NCBI RefSeq assembly: GCF_011074885.1
Contig: NC_054690.1
Location: 3,229,001-3,293,000 of the forward strand
Reading direction: 5' to 3'
DNA: 64,000 nucleotides
Source: Brettanomyces bruxellensis
Lineage: Eukaryota > Ascomycota > Pichiomycetes > Pichiales > Pichiaceae
Below the pieces are notes generated by a model. It was given only the letters and a program-made list of their open reading frames with translations, ran no database searches and had not been told where the DNA came from. Below are positions 19,908 to 30,042 of the stretch, in pieces; the first letter of the stretch is position 1; every line of letters starts with the position of its first letter. The translations under genes and the position numbers were made by a program.

Positions 19908-20363
19908 ATGGGTAGACAAGATTTACCACCAATCAAAGGTTACGAGCCTATTCAATGGAAGAGAAATCTGCCATCTAGGGGTTTCAGACCAAGTATTTGG
20001 TTAGGTATGCTAATTGGACTTTCCTCGTATGGTTTCTATAAGTTAATTCAAGGAAACAGGGAAAATATCGAACTTTCAAGAGAAAAATTGTGGGCAAGAA
20101 TCAACTTGATCCCATTACTTCAAGCTGAGCAGGATCGAGATGTCGTCAGAAGGACATTGAGCTATTATAACAGGGAAGCTGAGATAATGAAGGATGTTCC
20201 ATGGTGGGAGGTTAGGAACACATACAGTGACAAAAATGAGTTTCAACCTCCTCATACTGTTCTCGTTGGTAAACAATTAGATAAAAATCATGGTATTTAC
20301 AATGGAAACTCGAGAAATAGATGGGGCCCCGATGACAGTCCAAAGAAGGAAACCAGCAGCTAA
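19908..20363 (+). CDS. NADH:ubiquinone oxidoreductase (complex I) subunit, NDUFA13/GRIM-19 family
   Basis: The 151-residue protein starts MGRQDLPPIKGYEPIQWKRN, followed by GFRPSIWLGMLIGLSSYGFYKLI, a transmembrane segment at about residues 28-46. A conserved amphipathic middle follows (REKLWARINLIPLLQAEQDRD), then DVPWWEVRNTY. This is the GRIM-19/B16.6 accessory subunit of complex I in the inner mitochondrial membrane. S. cerevisiae has no complex I and lacks the gene, so its presence is informative about the organism. A second complex I gene lies at 57189. Identification is confident from the N-terminal and PWWEV motifs. Confidence 0.9.
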   Translation: MGRQDLPPIKGYEPIQWKRNLPSRGFRPSIWLGMLIGLSSYGFYKLIQGNRENIELSREKLWARINLIPLLQAEQDRDVVRRTLSYYNREAEIMKDVPWWEVRNTYSDKNEFQPPHTVLVGKQLDKNHGIYNGNSRNRWGPDDSPKKETSS

Positions 20364-21034
20364 GGAATGATTCTTCCTCATTGGAAATTGTAATGAAGGA
20401 ATTACTCCAAAAGTAATATGAAACTACAAATGCTTTTAAATGCTTGTGCACGGTGGTCGTATGTTAACTCATTTCGGATAATCCGCTTGATCTTTACTTT
20501 TATTGTGCTGATCGCACTTCTTCTTTTGCTCAGAGAACTGCGGGAAAATGATGTACGTACTTTATTTATTAACTTTATTTATTCACAAAATTTTATATGA
20601 GGTCATGTAGAGGAAACGCCGAAGAGAATGAATGTATGGAGATAGCCGGATTCTTTTTCCCATACCCCCACCCCTTCTTTGCTCATTTGCCGATTTTGAC
20701 ATTTTTGCCGTCTCGTATACGGCAAATTTTCGAGCGCTCTTATCTTGAACATGTTAATTATTATTAGGCTTCTTCCCTTTTTTTTTTATCTTACGTATCG
20801 CAGGTAAAAATCAAATTTATTTTTCTTTTTCGCCGTGATTGGAGAGGGAAAGGGAGCATTAACAAATGAAGATACCTGGGTGCATCTAACTCGAGAAATA
20901 AATATCCTGTTCTTTCTCAGTTTCTACACAAGCATACACTCCCTAAACCTCTTCGGAATATAAGATTTGTTTAAGCGGTACTTTTATTGTGGATTGGAAA
21001 ACTGATTCGTACTAAAAATACCTCTTTATTTAAA
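20364..21034. other. Intergenic region, upstream of ALG9
   Basis: This 671-bp spacer holds a CCG/CGG inverted repeat described separately. It also has a 60-codon hydrophobic open frame (20418-20600) of doubtful reality, preceded by a short direct repeat of aaatgctt. No RNA gene is seen. Confidence 0.5.
20704..20726. promoter_or_regulatory. Inverted repeat TTTGCCGT-N7-ACGGCAAA
   Basis: Eight-base arms (20704-20711 and 20719-20726) are perfectly inverted around seven bases and contain CCG...CGG spaced by nine. CCG/CGG pairs are the usual half-sites of fungal Zn(II)2Cys6 transcription factors. The right arm belongs to TATACGGCAAA (20716-20726), which also occurs at 13157-13167 before SHM2. It lies about 310 bp upstream of the ALG9 ATG. 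The symmetry is seen; factor binding is a guess. Confidence 0.4.
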
Positions 21035-23263
21035 ATGTCCAACACTAACGTTGGCTTTTTACTCACACTTTCTCTTATTGCCACTCGCTTGTATGCTGTT
21101 TTTAATAGTATAATATCAGATTGTGATGAGGTTTATAACTATTGGGAACCACTTAACTTTTTGACCAGGTATTTTGGGAAAAAAACCTGGGAGTACCAGC
21201 CGGAATATTCAATCAGATCGTGGACTTATTTACTTCCTTATGCACTTTTGAAATACCCCTTGAATTGGCTTCAGAAATCTCTTGAACTCTCTGGAGCCTT
21301 TGTTCGGGGAGCAATTCCAGCCTACTCTTATTTTTATCTTGTTCGTTTAGTGCTTGCAGTTGCTTTTTCCTTTGCGGAATGTTACTTGGCTGATGCCCTT
21401 ACCCTTGTGTCAGGTGAGCTGTCTAATTGGTTTTTGATCTTTGAGATATTCAGTCCCGGTGTGTTTCAAGCTTCTGTGAGTTTGCTTCCAAGTAGCTTTG
21501 CACTCATTTTTGGAATGTTTTCTACAGCTTCGATCATTAAATACTTTCGCTATGACATGTTTAGTCATAGAATTGAAGATGATTTTGCTCAAAGCATCGA
21601 AAAAGAAGGTGTGTCATCCAAGCAAGAAGTGGAAAATACTGAACATTCGGATTCAATTATTCCTGATTCCACTTCTGATTCTATTGAGACGTCCTCCTTG
21701 GATACAAAGCCCGGCCAGGATAATGCAGAGTTTAAGAAGTTAACCACACCACAATTATTTTTGTGTACTTTATACAAAGAGGCACTCGCTGGACGTGATC
21801 GCTACTTTGCTCTGGCAGTTGGATCGAGTACAATTGGTGGTATCATTGGATGGCCATTCTGCCTTGTTCTAACAGCACCATTTGTTTTGTATGTTGTCAT
21901 AAGCATACTGGCTAGAAAGTCACCTTTAAAGCCATTGTCCACTATTAATAGCAAAAGGTGGGCCTTATTTATATACTTTTTAGCCGGTATTGCCTGTGTG
22001 TATATGGTCACTTGGACGGGGCTTGAGATTGATTCTCTCTTTTATAACAAAAGAACTATTGTTCCATTAAATATTGTTCTCTACAATGTGTTACATGCAA
22101 CAAAAGAGTCTGGTCCAAATATTTTTGGTATTGAATCTTCATCATACTATTTTCTAAATTTGCTACTCAACTATCATGTTATTTTTTTGTTTGCTCTTGC
22201 AAACTTACTCACATTTTCTTCAGGTCATTTCAAGATGGGATTCAAGGAAGGGCTTGCTGCATATAGATTACCCCTTTTGCTTTGGCTAACTATTTTTACT
22301 CTCCAGCCCCATAAGGAAGAAAGATTTATGTTTCCTGCTTATCACATGATTTCTATAAGTGCAGCTTCATTTGCTTCGAAAATTTTTAAGATCGTTGTTT
22401 CTAAGAAGAAGGGAATATGTTATCATATTGCACGTTTCGTATTTTTGCTCGTTGTTGTTCTTGGAGGAATCTTAAGAATTACTTCATTAGTTGAAAATTA
22501 TGGAGCTCCATTATCTGCTTTCAAAGCCTTGTCTTCTCATGATACAATTGTTTATGATGCAGATTCGACGACAATTGAAAACGTTTGCATTGGCAGAGAA
22601 TGGTATCATTATCCTTCATCCTTCTTTTTGAAGTCAAATCAGCGTCTTCGTTACGTTGAAAATGGCTTTAGAGGTATGTTACCGGGTGATTTTATTGAAC
22701 CTGGCAGCCATACATTTGGCGGAATTAGAAACTCGACGAGAGTAGATCAGGAGGGATTTAATAATCTTAATCATTATAATCCAGATTTTGCCAATGCAAA
22801 GCTTGATCAATGCGATTATTTTATTGATATTAATATGCCTGTGAATGCAGATCTTGGTGAGATTTCTGTTTTTGATGAAGAAGGATCCTCAATTCTTCCT
22901 GGGTGGCAGACTATACGATGTGAAAAAATGATCGACCCAGATAATTCTTTTGGTCTTGCTAAGCTCATTCATATTCCGCTTAATGAGATTCAAAAGCTTA
23001 AAATTTTCAAGCAAAGATTGGATGAATGTCGTGTTGTTAAGAAGGTCAGAGCTTCAAAAGTTTACTCTTGTTTGTTTGACTCCAAAATTTATGAATTTTT
23101 GATGCACAGGAGTATCATCCAGCAAATTATGAACTCGAATCTCTACAAATCTTATGTTATTGCTTCATTATCAAACTATGTTCGTGGTATTTGGCGACAT
23201 TTAGTCAGTAATTATCCTGGGAAAGTTGTGTATCATAACTTCTGTGTTGCTAGACGTGTTTGA
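21035..23263 (+). CDS. ALG9: Dol-P-Man dependent alpha-1,2-mannosyltransferase Alg9
   Basis: This 742-residue GT22 polytopic ER enzyme adds the seventh and ninth mannoses to the lipid-linked oligosaccharide for N-glycosylation. The catalytic luminal loop SDCDEVYNYWEPLN lies at about residues 28-41, followed by TWEYQPEYSIRSW. The family motif HKEERFMFPAY is near residue 424. I chose the first ATG at 21035; the frame extends 16 codons upstream without another ATG. The protein is much longer than S. cerevisiae Alg9 (about 555). It has a Ser/Glu-rich insert at about residues 182-233 between membrane segments and a long C-terminal domain. It converges with LAA1 (113-bp gap). OST4, also needed for N-glycosylation, is 4 kb away. 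Confidence 0.92.
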   Translation: MSNTNVGFLLTLSLIATRLYAVFNSIISDCDEVYNYWEPLNFLTRYFGKKTWEYQPEYSIRSWTYLLPYALLKYPLNWLQKSLELSGAFVRGAIPAYSYFYLVRLVLAVAFSFAECYLADALTLVSGELSNWFLIFEIFSPGVFQASVSLLPSSFALIFGMFSTASIIKYFRYDMFSHRIEDDFAQSIEKEGVSSKQEVENTEHSDSIIPDSTSDSIETSSLDTKPGQDNAEFKKLTTPQLFLCTLYKEALAGRDRYFALAVGSSTIGGIIGWPFCLVLTAPFVLYVVISILARKSPLKPLSTINSKRWALFIYFLAGIACVYMVTWTGLEIDSLFYNKRTIVPLNIVLYNVLHATKESGPNIFGIESSSYYFLNLLLNYHVIFLFALANLLTFSSGHFKMGFKEGLAAYRLPLLLWLTIFTLQPHKEERFMFPAYHMISISAASFASKIFKIVVSKKKGICYHIARFVFLLVVVLGGILRITSLVENYGAPLSAFKALSSHDTIVYDADSTTIENVCIGREWYHYPSSFFLKSNQRLRYVENGFRGMLPGDFIEPGSHTFGGIRNSTRVDQEGFNNLNHYNPDFANAKLDQCDYFIDINMPVNADLGEISVFDEEGSSILPGWQTIRCEKMIDPDNSFGLAKLIHIPLNEIQKLKIFKQRLDECRVVKKVRASKVYSCLFDSKIYEFLMHRSIIQQIMNSNLYKSYVIASLSNYVRGIWRHLVSNYPGKVVYHNFCVARRV

Positions 23264-23376
23264 GTATGAGTGCGATATACATCGCATGAAACTCGTGTAT
23301 AATCTATATACATCCTTTCTTGGAATGTGCTTTTTTAAAGAATTATATAGATATGTAGATATATCAGCAAATATTC

Positions 23377-26300
23377 TTACTCGAATTTTATTAAGCTTAT
23401 GTGCGGTTGGTCCTCCGGCTCTTGCAGCGTGGTTTTTGATTCGTCATCATTTTTATTTGAAGTTATTCCTTGGGGTAAATACTTCATTAAATCCCCAATT
23501 TGTATCTTCCTCCTCTCAGAAACTCCAACAACATACATTTTAAAGACCTCGGGAGAAATTTTCATTAATTTATGCAATTTGTCCCGTACGTAACTCCGAA
23601 ATTTGTTGTCATCGATAGTAGAAAACCATAACATAACAGGAATGAATACAGAGTATGCTGTCAATAATCTATTGTCATTTTTGGATAATCTTCTTATAAA
23701 TGCAACCAAAATCTCAACCATGAGTCTAGGTTCCTGAATTTCATTTACTTCCGATCCTATTACATTAATAATTTCGGGAATTAATTTTGACAATAAAATT
23801 TCACGTGAAGGGCTGTTTCTTTCTTTTATCAAAATGTTTATGGTACGTGTTGTCAATGCCACTATGCTTGCATCTTCTGACTTGAGTCCCGTAATCAAAA
23901 ATCTGCAAATATTATCAAAGTCATTTTCTCTTAAAGTCATATTATTGATCGTCGAAACGAGAATTAATATAGTAATCAATGAGTCTTCATCGTTAATCTC
24001 AAGTTGATCATTAATTGTTGTAAAAAAGTTCGTGACATTGATATCTTCTGGATCCACAGCTGCAAAATCTGATAAAATTCGTTTTAATGAAGGTAACAAC
24101 GTCGAAATAATTTTTTTGTTTCTGAACTTATAGATCAATGTGAGCATGTAGAGTGTGCACGAAAGAACATCAATCTGCATAACTTCTGGAAGAAATTGTG
24201 CCATTTCAACTACTGTATCAAAAGACTCTTTCAGCAGTTTGATGTCAGAATCTGTCATTTCAACATGGTCATGAGTAACTTTACCATCCTTCAAAAAAGG
24301 TAGAATATTGGTAATATGGAGAATATTCAATCTAATAAGTTCAAAAAGTTCATCCACATCATTTGATACTTCCCTCCCCGTTGAACTTGATGTTTCCTCA
24401 CGCTTAAAATAATTTTCAAAAATAGTCTTCGAAAGCCTTATAATTTCGAGTTTAACATTATAACTGGAAACAAAAATGAGCCGGTCAAAAAGGTCGATAA
24501 ATTCCCCAAAGACCAACCTTTTGAATAAAATTGTCAAGGCGATGTCCACACTAAAGAGCTCGTCCAAAGATCGAATAATTATGACCTCAAGCTGATCATC
24601 TCCAACTCGATTGCTTGATGATAGCTGTATTAAAGTTTCAATGCACTGAGCCAAAACAACCAAAACGAAATTTGCCGATTCATCCCCCATCAAATCCAAA
24701 AAATTTTTAGGGTTTTCTGCTACTGTTTGAGTAGATGCCTTTAAAATGCTTATCCAGCAATGGTTATTAAATATTCCACGAACTTCATTCTTGGTGTTGA
24801 AGTCTCTTTCCCCGTACTTTTTAATAGCGTAGTTTCTTAATGAATAAAACCATAACGGAACAAGAATATTGTTATATTTGTGAACCAATGCAGTTAGAGC
24901 AGTATCATCCTTGTTACCTTCTGTCTTTATATAAGCCCATGATTGTAAAAGGTAATACCAAACCTTTTCTTTTGAGTTCTGCGTACTAATTTGAAGCTTT
25001 CCAATCTTTATGATATTCTCCCCCGTAGAAGAAGTAAAAGAATTATTAATTGCCATATTTTCCAATGCAGAGGTCAAAATCTGAAGAACTCTTCCGACAC
25101 GGGTAACAGGCGTTACACCGGTAGTGATTAATTTTGATAGAAGTAAAATTGCCTCAGAAACTATGTCTGCGTTTGAGCCCTCTTCAAATGCTGGGGAAAT
25201 AGCGGCAATTATTTGAGCCTGCTGCTGGCAAAGTAGACTTTCATTTTTTGTCGCCGGATCCTTAACATTGGCGTATATATCTATCAAATTCTGTAGAAGT
25301 TTTAAAGATGCAAGTCTTAATGTTGGCATGCCTGATGTGGTACCAATAAATGAGATTCTAACCAAATCAGATATTTTTCTAGCAAGCTTGTTCCTTAATG
25401 AAGTGTCTCTTCTAGCATATTCCAGAGTCTCATTCAACATCAAAATTATGCGCAAGCGAAATTCCCAGTTGGTATCCGCAAGCTTCAAACTGAAAGGATT
25501 AAGTGATAATGTTTTAGTATTCAAATCACCCTTTAGTCCTGATGACTTTGTTTTCTCGCTGTTTTCCGCGCCATCAGTGTTGACATTGAGTGCTTCCTGA
25601 TTTCCTTCAAATATGTCATCAGACTCTTCGCTATATTTTCTTGAGGTCTGGCCATTATTGTGAGAAGAATCGTCACCTTTTTGAACAGTTCCTGTATCTT
25701 CTGCTATCTGTGAAATAGTAATTTTTGGAATAGTACCGTCGCTTTCTATCCTAATTTTAAAGGCGTCCAAGACAATTTTCCATAAATCAAACTTTTTTGA
25801 ATCGAAGTAATCCACAAGTTTCGCAACCCATTCAGCCTTATCCGACCCAGACTGTCCAATTAAAGATCTTAATATGTTCCAAGATTGCAGACAACCGTGT
25901 TTAGTTTCCAAGCATATCCAAAGGAGGTCTTCAATTCTTGATGGTAATTTCAAAATATCCGAATGAATCTTCAAAAATTGCTGAAGATATTCTAGGCACA
26001 TTCCGCGTATTCTCACACTGGTTGTCACCGGATAAAGAGTTCCAATTCTCAATTCTTCCCCTGAAGCCTCGAGTGGCATGCATGTTAACGAGCCATTGTA
26101 AATTCCAATCGCAAAACTATTTTGTAAAAGGAACTCCAAGTAATGAAGATGAACCGATCCCAAAAAAAGAGTTCTGTCAAACACAACTAATTCCTCTAAG
26201 CACTTTAGCATTTCTCTGGAAACAGCTAAAACATGATCTTCATTGAGATATAGCAATGCAATAATTAAATTTTTCAATAGAGTCTTGTGTTCCAAGCTCC

Positions 26301-29300
26301 AAGTAGAAATCAAAGGCCCGGAAAATCCAACTACCTTTCTAATAACTTTACCGACAAGAACTTCGGAACAAAGGTAGTCTCGACAATTCATATTGCAGCA
26401 AACAGTGGTAGGAGAGGATATTCCAAATCTATCATCAATCCAGACTTTTGCCAAAACGTCGAGTGTTTTCCATATGTACGATAAGCTTAAATTTGTAGGA
26501 GACTGCGAACTAATAATAATGCTTAATGCATCCATTGAAGCGCTATGAACGACCGGGTGCGGATCTATGCAAAGCATCATCAATATCTGGAGTGCCTGTG
26601 GAGAACATGGAATCTTACTTGAGCTAATGATTTCTGTCAACGATTTTACATCAAATGCTCGTATTAATGGATTTTTATCTTCAATTATGGACCTCGTTGT
26701 AGAAGAAATGATGGATTGCAACTTCTCACCTGTGTCTATGCGTCTTGTCAAAGCGGCAATCAATCCAATACTTCGGGAATTTATTTCTGACAAATATGAG
26801 TCCTCATTGTCAAAATCCTTTAAAGTCCTAGATAATGGTTCCAAAACAGCTACCGAGATAATACTATCGCTAACGTTTTTCTGTATCGCATAGGACAATG
26901 CATCATAAATCGCAATAGCACTGTTTATCATTATTGCCTGTTTGCGAGAAAAATAATATGTATCAGCAGCAGCAGTACGTATGACCCGATCATGGTTATT
27001 CCCTTTCTTGTTATTATTCAGCAATGCCGAACTTCTAATGTTTTCAATGATTGATTGTTGAACTTTGGTACTAAGAGATGGAAATATTAATGAAAATATT
27101 TCGATAGCAAGATCCACAAGTATTATTTCATGACGAACAGGATATTTCTCATCATTTGTGTACCCTCGGGCGCGACCAGCATTGGATAACAAAAACATAT
27201 AATCATTTGCAAGATTGTGAGAATTTCTCCTGCTCGACCATGATTCTGTATATTCGTCAAATATGGAAACAGGTTTCAAATGCATGCTTGTATCAATATC
27301 ACCCGTTGTGTTACCCCTCACGATACCTGCATATACTTTAGATATAGAATTAATCTTAATAGTTTGAACCGAAAAATTATCAAACTTACTTGTAAGTCCA
27401 TAACATAATCTGTCGCACGTTTCATATATATCATACTTCTGATCAATTTGCTGTCCTTTTGCTTTCAAGAAAGATTGGTATACCCCATCATCAAAAATAT
27501 TTGGATTCAGACCCGCAAAATCATCCACAACTTGTAAAAACATTGCTGAACTTAAATCAGTTTTAACATTCAAATATGGTATAATCTTTATCAATACCGT
27601 ATATATTCTCACTTGATTAGTCAAAAGTGATGACTTTAATCTTTCAGGGAGACATATTTTAGCCTCTTTGAACATGTTAAAAAGACCTTTAACAAAACTG
27701 AATGAATGAATAAGCATTTTATTAATATTTTTGGTGAGCTCTGGTGATAAAATACCTTCAGGCATGTTCTTGTCTTGGCCGAAATGGCATTTTATAGCAA
27801 AATCAATATAGCTGGAGAGACACGTTAGTGCGTATGTCTTGATTTCAACAATTTTAATAATTTCCATTACATAATTGATATTTGATTGACCATCAGCTAT
27901 TGCATCACGAGCAATCCAATCTGGCAGTGAACGTCCAAGAATACTTTTCCATATCTGCAAAATTTGAGTTGAATCAATCCAAAAAATATTTTCTTGGTAC
28001 TTCTCCTTTGCCCCATAATTGAACAATCCTGACAATAGAATCCAGCTAGTCACTTGTTTCTGATAATCAGTATCGCTCATAGTTTGACTGGAAGCATTTC
28101 CAACATGACCTCTTGAAAAATCAGATGACGCATATTTTTTTAAGTAACCCTGGCATAAGGTGAATATGCGTAAATCCATATCAGGTGAAAAAGAAGAAGT
28201 CCGGCAATATGTCAAAACTGATGCAGTAAAAAATGCAAATCCAAGACTTTCCTCAAAACTAATTGTTGACTTGTTACCCTTTACCTCTAAAATAGAAGTA
28301 ACTTCTGAGACAGCTCTGCCTATTAACTGATGTGATAATTCCGGCTGAATCTGAAGTACCTGAATTAAAATTTCGCTAGCCTTCCACTGTAGAGCAGGTA
28401 TCCCACAATGTGATAGTACAAAAAGCTGTTGCGCTAGCTGTGTCCCAAGATTATCATGGGTCTCACCAATATCTTCTAAGTGTTTGTAAAGGTATTCGCC
28501 AATGTGTTCAATAATCAATTGCGCAAATTCTAACAAGGTTAACCAATAGTAGTATGTTTTTTTGCTGCTTTTAAACTCACAAAGAGGTGTAAACAATGTT
28601 CTACTAGATAGTGTTTCACTTTTGGCTAAGTTTGATTCTTTGAAAAATAAATGTCCAAGAATCACTAACTCATCGGCGTCATCACCGACTTCCTGAAGGA
28701 AGCAACGATAAAAAGCATTTAAATCACGTAAAGTTCTAAATCCAGTTTCTTCCGTTGTCTTATCCGAAATAAATTGATGTTCCTTTAATGATGAATCCCT
28801 TGTCAAATTGAGCAGAGTCATATCAAATATCTGATGATATATTTCTGTGAGAATCTGCAGACTTTCAGATGCTACAAAATTTGCCGGCTCGCTATCCGAT
28901 ACAGAAATATAGCCTGTTTTATATGCAAGATTTAATTGTGCAATAAACTGAACTAGTGTTTGAACCATTCCAATTTGAATATTATCCCCTGAGTTAATAT
29001 GTGTGTATCTATCTGTAATAAAGGATAAACAGCACTTTAGCGCACCTCTAGGATTTCGAAGATTGACACCAAACTTTATATAATTAAAAGTTAAGATATC
29101 AGCAAGGTTTTTGGCGACTATCAATTTAAGTTCTTTGTGGTCCGTTTTAAAACAAGAGATTGTCCTCTCTAGGTATTTTGAGCTGGTTATTAAAAAATAA
29201 TCTGGCCTAGAGCGTGCTTTTTTCGACGAGATACCAGAAAGATAGCGGTCTGATTTTAGGAGTATAGATGTTATGTCAACAGCCTGTATTAACGATGGGA

Positions 29301-30042
29301 CAGGGAATATTGGATGATCATTTGAGTCCTGAGATAATATGTTTTTGCACAATTTAAAAAGCCTAGTCAGCAACTTTTCATTTAAAGTATTTGAATTATT
29401 GTCATTTGATAGTATTACGTTAATGAGTTTCATCATATCGGAAACGTAATTTGCCCGAAAAATGTGATCTTCCACCGCAGCGTTATAGTTGTCATAACAT
29501 TTCACCAAATGTTTATATAATGCAGTTAACATTTCTTCCTTATAGGAGTTCAAGAACCCATTGAAACGTTCGAACAAAAATTGAAGGATAATAACAGCAC
29601 CATGCTTGAAGCAATTATACCAATTGCCATGCATACTGATTTTGTTTCCTCCTCTAATAAAGACTTCAGTTAATGTATTCACGGCATTTGATAATTTAGA
29701 AGAAAATTTTGTATCTGTCTCTTGCAGAAGAGTGTAATAGGATGCTGATAGGTCTCTGCCTAGCAATCTGTACAAGTTAACTGTCATGAAGTTCGGGGCA
29801 CCCTTTTTTGCGTGATCTTTCTTCAAAAAAAGTAGTAAATTCATTAATTGGTCAGATACATATTTATATTCTTCTGTTTTATATTTGCCAATTTCATTCT
29901 CCTCGTACAATAGTAATACTTTAGTAAGATACTGAAATATAGCTGTTTGTGCAGAATTTATGGCCTCTGAAGAGTCATCGACCGAAATTTTCAATTCCAA
30001 ATAATCAAAGGCCAAATCTTGATGTATCATACTTTGTTTCAT
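23377..30042 (-). CDS. LAA1: Large AP-1 accessory protein Laa1 (HEATR5 family)
   Basis: A 2221-residue helical-repeat protein with no membrane segments is encoded without interruption. The first ATG is at 30042. The region near residues 1555-1645 (SDLVRISFIGTTSGMPTLRL, then IIAAISPAFEEGSNADIVSEA) matches the conserved C-terminal block of HEATR5/Laa1 proteins, including the counterpart of LRPAFTSE. S. cerevisiae Laa1 (about 2014 residues) works with the AP-1 clathrin adaptor in traffic between the trans-Golgi network and endosomes. An unstructured Ser/Asp/Asn-rich linker lies near residues 1440-1500. This is the longest gene in the window. Other giant HEAT proteins (Mon2, Tra1) lack the conserved block. 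Confidence 0.82.
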   Translation of the reverse strand: MKQSMIHQDLAFDYLELKISVDDSSEAINSAQTAIFQYLTKVLLLYEENEIGKYKTEEYKYVSDQLMNLLLFLKKDHAKKGAPNFMTVNLYRLLGRDLSASYYTLLQETDTKFSSKLSNAVNTLTEVFIRGGNKISMHGNWYNCFKHGAVIILQFLFERFNGFLNSYKEEMLTALYKHLVKCYDNYNAAVEDHIFRANYVSDMMKLINVILSNDNNSNTLNEKLLTRLFKLCKNILSQDSNDHPIFPVPSLIQAVDITSILLKSDRYLSGISSKKARSRPDYFLITSSKYLERTISCFKTDHKELKLIVAKNLADILTFNYIKFGVNLRNPRGALKCCLSFITDRYTHINSGDNIQIGMVQTLVQFIAQLNLAYKTGYISVSDSEPANFVASESLQILTEIYHQIFDMTLLNLTRDSSLKEHQFISDKTTEETGFRTLRDLNAFYRCFLQEVGDDADELVILGHLFFKESNLAKSETLSSRTLFTPLCEFKSSKKTYYYWLTLLEFAQLIIEHIGEYLYKHLEDIGETHDNLGTQLAQQLFVLSHCGIPALQWKASEILIQVLQIQPELSHQLIGRAVSEVTSILEVKGNKSTISFEESLGFAFFTASVLTYCRTSSFSPDMDLRIFTLCQGYLKKYASSDFSRGHVGNASSQTMSDTDYQKQVTSWILLSGLFNYGAKEKYQENIFWIDSTQILQIWKSILGRSLPDWIARDAIADGQSNINYVMEIIKIVEIKTYALTCLSSYIDFAIKCHFGQDKNMPEGILSPELTKNINKMLIHSFSFVKGLFNMFKEAKICLPERLKSSLLTNQVRIYTVLIKIIPYLNVKTDLSSAMFLQVVDDFAGLNPNIFDDGVYQSFLKAKGQQIDQKYDIYETCDRLCYGLTSKFDNFSVQTIKINSISKVYAGIVRGNTTGDIDTSMHLKPVSIFDEYTESWSSRRNSHNLANDYMFLLSNAGRARGYTNDEKYPVRHEIILVDLAIEIFSLIFPSLSTKVQQSIIENIRSSALLNNNKKGNNHDRVIRTAAADTYYFSRKQAIMINSAIAIYDALSYAIQKNVSDSIISVAVLEPLSRTLKDFDNEDSYLSEINSRSIGLIAALTRRIDTGEKLQSIISSTTRSIIEDKNPLIRAFDVKSLTEIISSSKIPCSPQALQILMMLCIDPHPVVHSASMDALSIIISSQSPTNLSLSYIWKTLDVLAKVWIDDRFGISSPTTVCCNMNCRDYLCSEVLVGKVIRKVVGFSGPLISTWSLEHKTLLKNLIIALLYLNEDHVLAVSREMLKCLEELVVFDRTLFLGSVHLHYLEFLLQNSFAIGIYNGSLTCMPLEASGEELRIGTLYPVTTSVRIRGMCLEYLQQFLKIHSDILKLPSRIEDLLWICLETKHGCLQSWNILRSLIGQSGSDKAEWVAKLVDYFDSKKFDLWKIVLDAFKIRIESDGTIPKITISQIAEDTGTVQKGDDSSHNNGQTSRKYSEESDDIFEGNQEALNVNTDGAENSEKTKSSGLKGDLNTKTLSLNPFSLKLADTNWEFRLRIILMLNETLEYARRDTSLRNKLARKISDLVRISFIGTTSGMPTLRLASLKLLQNLIDIYANVKDPATKNESLLCQQQAQIIAAISPAFEEGSNADIVSEAILLLSKLITTGVTPVTRVGRVLQILTSALENMAINNSFTSSTGENIIKIGKLQISTQNSKEKVWYYLLQSWAYIKTEGNKDDTALTALVHKYNNILVPLWFYSLRNYAIKKYGERDFNTKNEVRGIFNNHCWISILKASTQTVAENPKNFLDLMGDESANFVLVVLAQCIETLIQLSSSNRVGDDQLEVIIIRSLDELFSVDIALTILFKRLVFGEFIDLFDRLIFVSSYNVKLEIIRLSKTIFENYFKREETSSSTGREVSNDVDELFELIRLNILHITNILPFLKDGKVTHDHVEMTDSDIKLLKESFDTVVEMAQFLPEVMQIDVLSCTLYMLTLIYKFRNKKIISTLLPSLKRILSDFAAVDPEDINVTNFFTTINDQLEINDEDSLITILILVSTINNMTLRENDFDNICRFLITGLKSEDASIVALTTRTINILIKERNSPSREILLSKLIPEIINVIGSEVNEIQEPRLMVEILVAFIRRLSKNDNRLLTAYSVFIPVMLWFSTIDDNKFRSYVRDKLHKLMKISPEVFKMYVVGVSERRKIQIGDLMKYLPQGITSNKNDDESKTTLQEPEDQPHISLIKFE

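Noticed and set aside
20418..20640. Intron joining the hydrophobic frame to a basic RKRRRE end
   Set aside because: The donor would be GTACGT and the branch TATTAAC; all five accepted introns have exact TACTAAC. No homologue supports the product.
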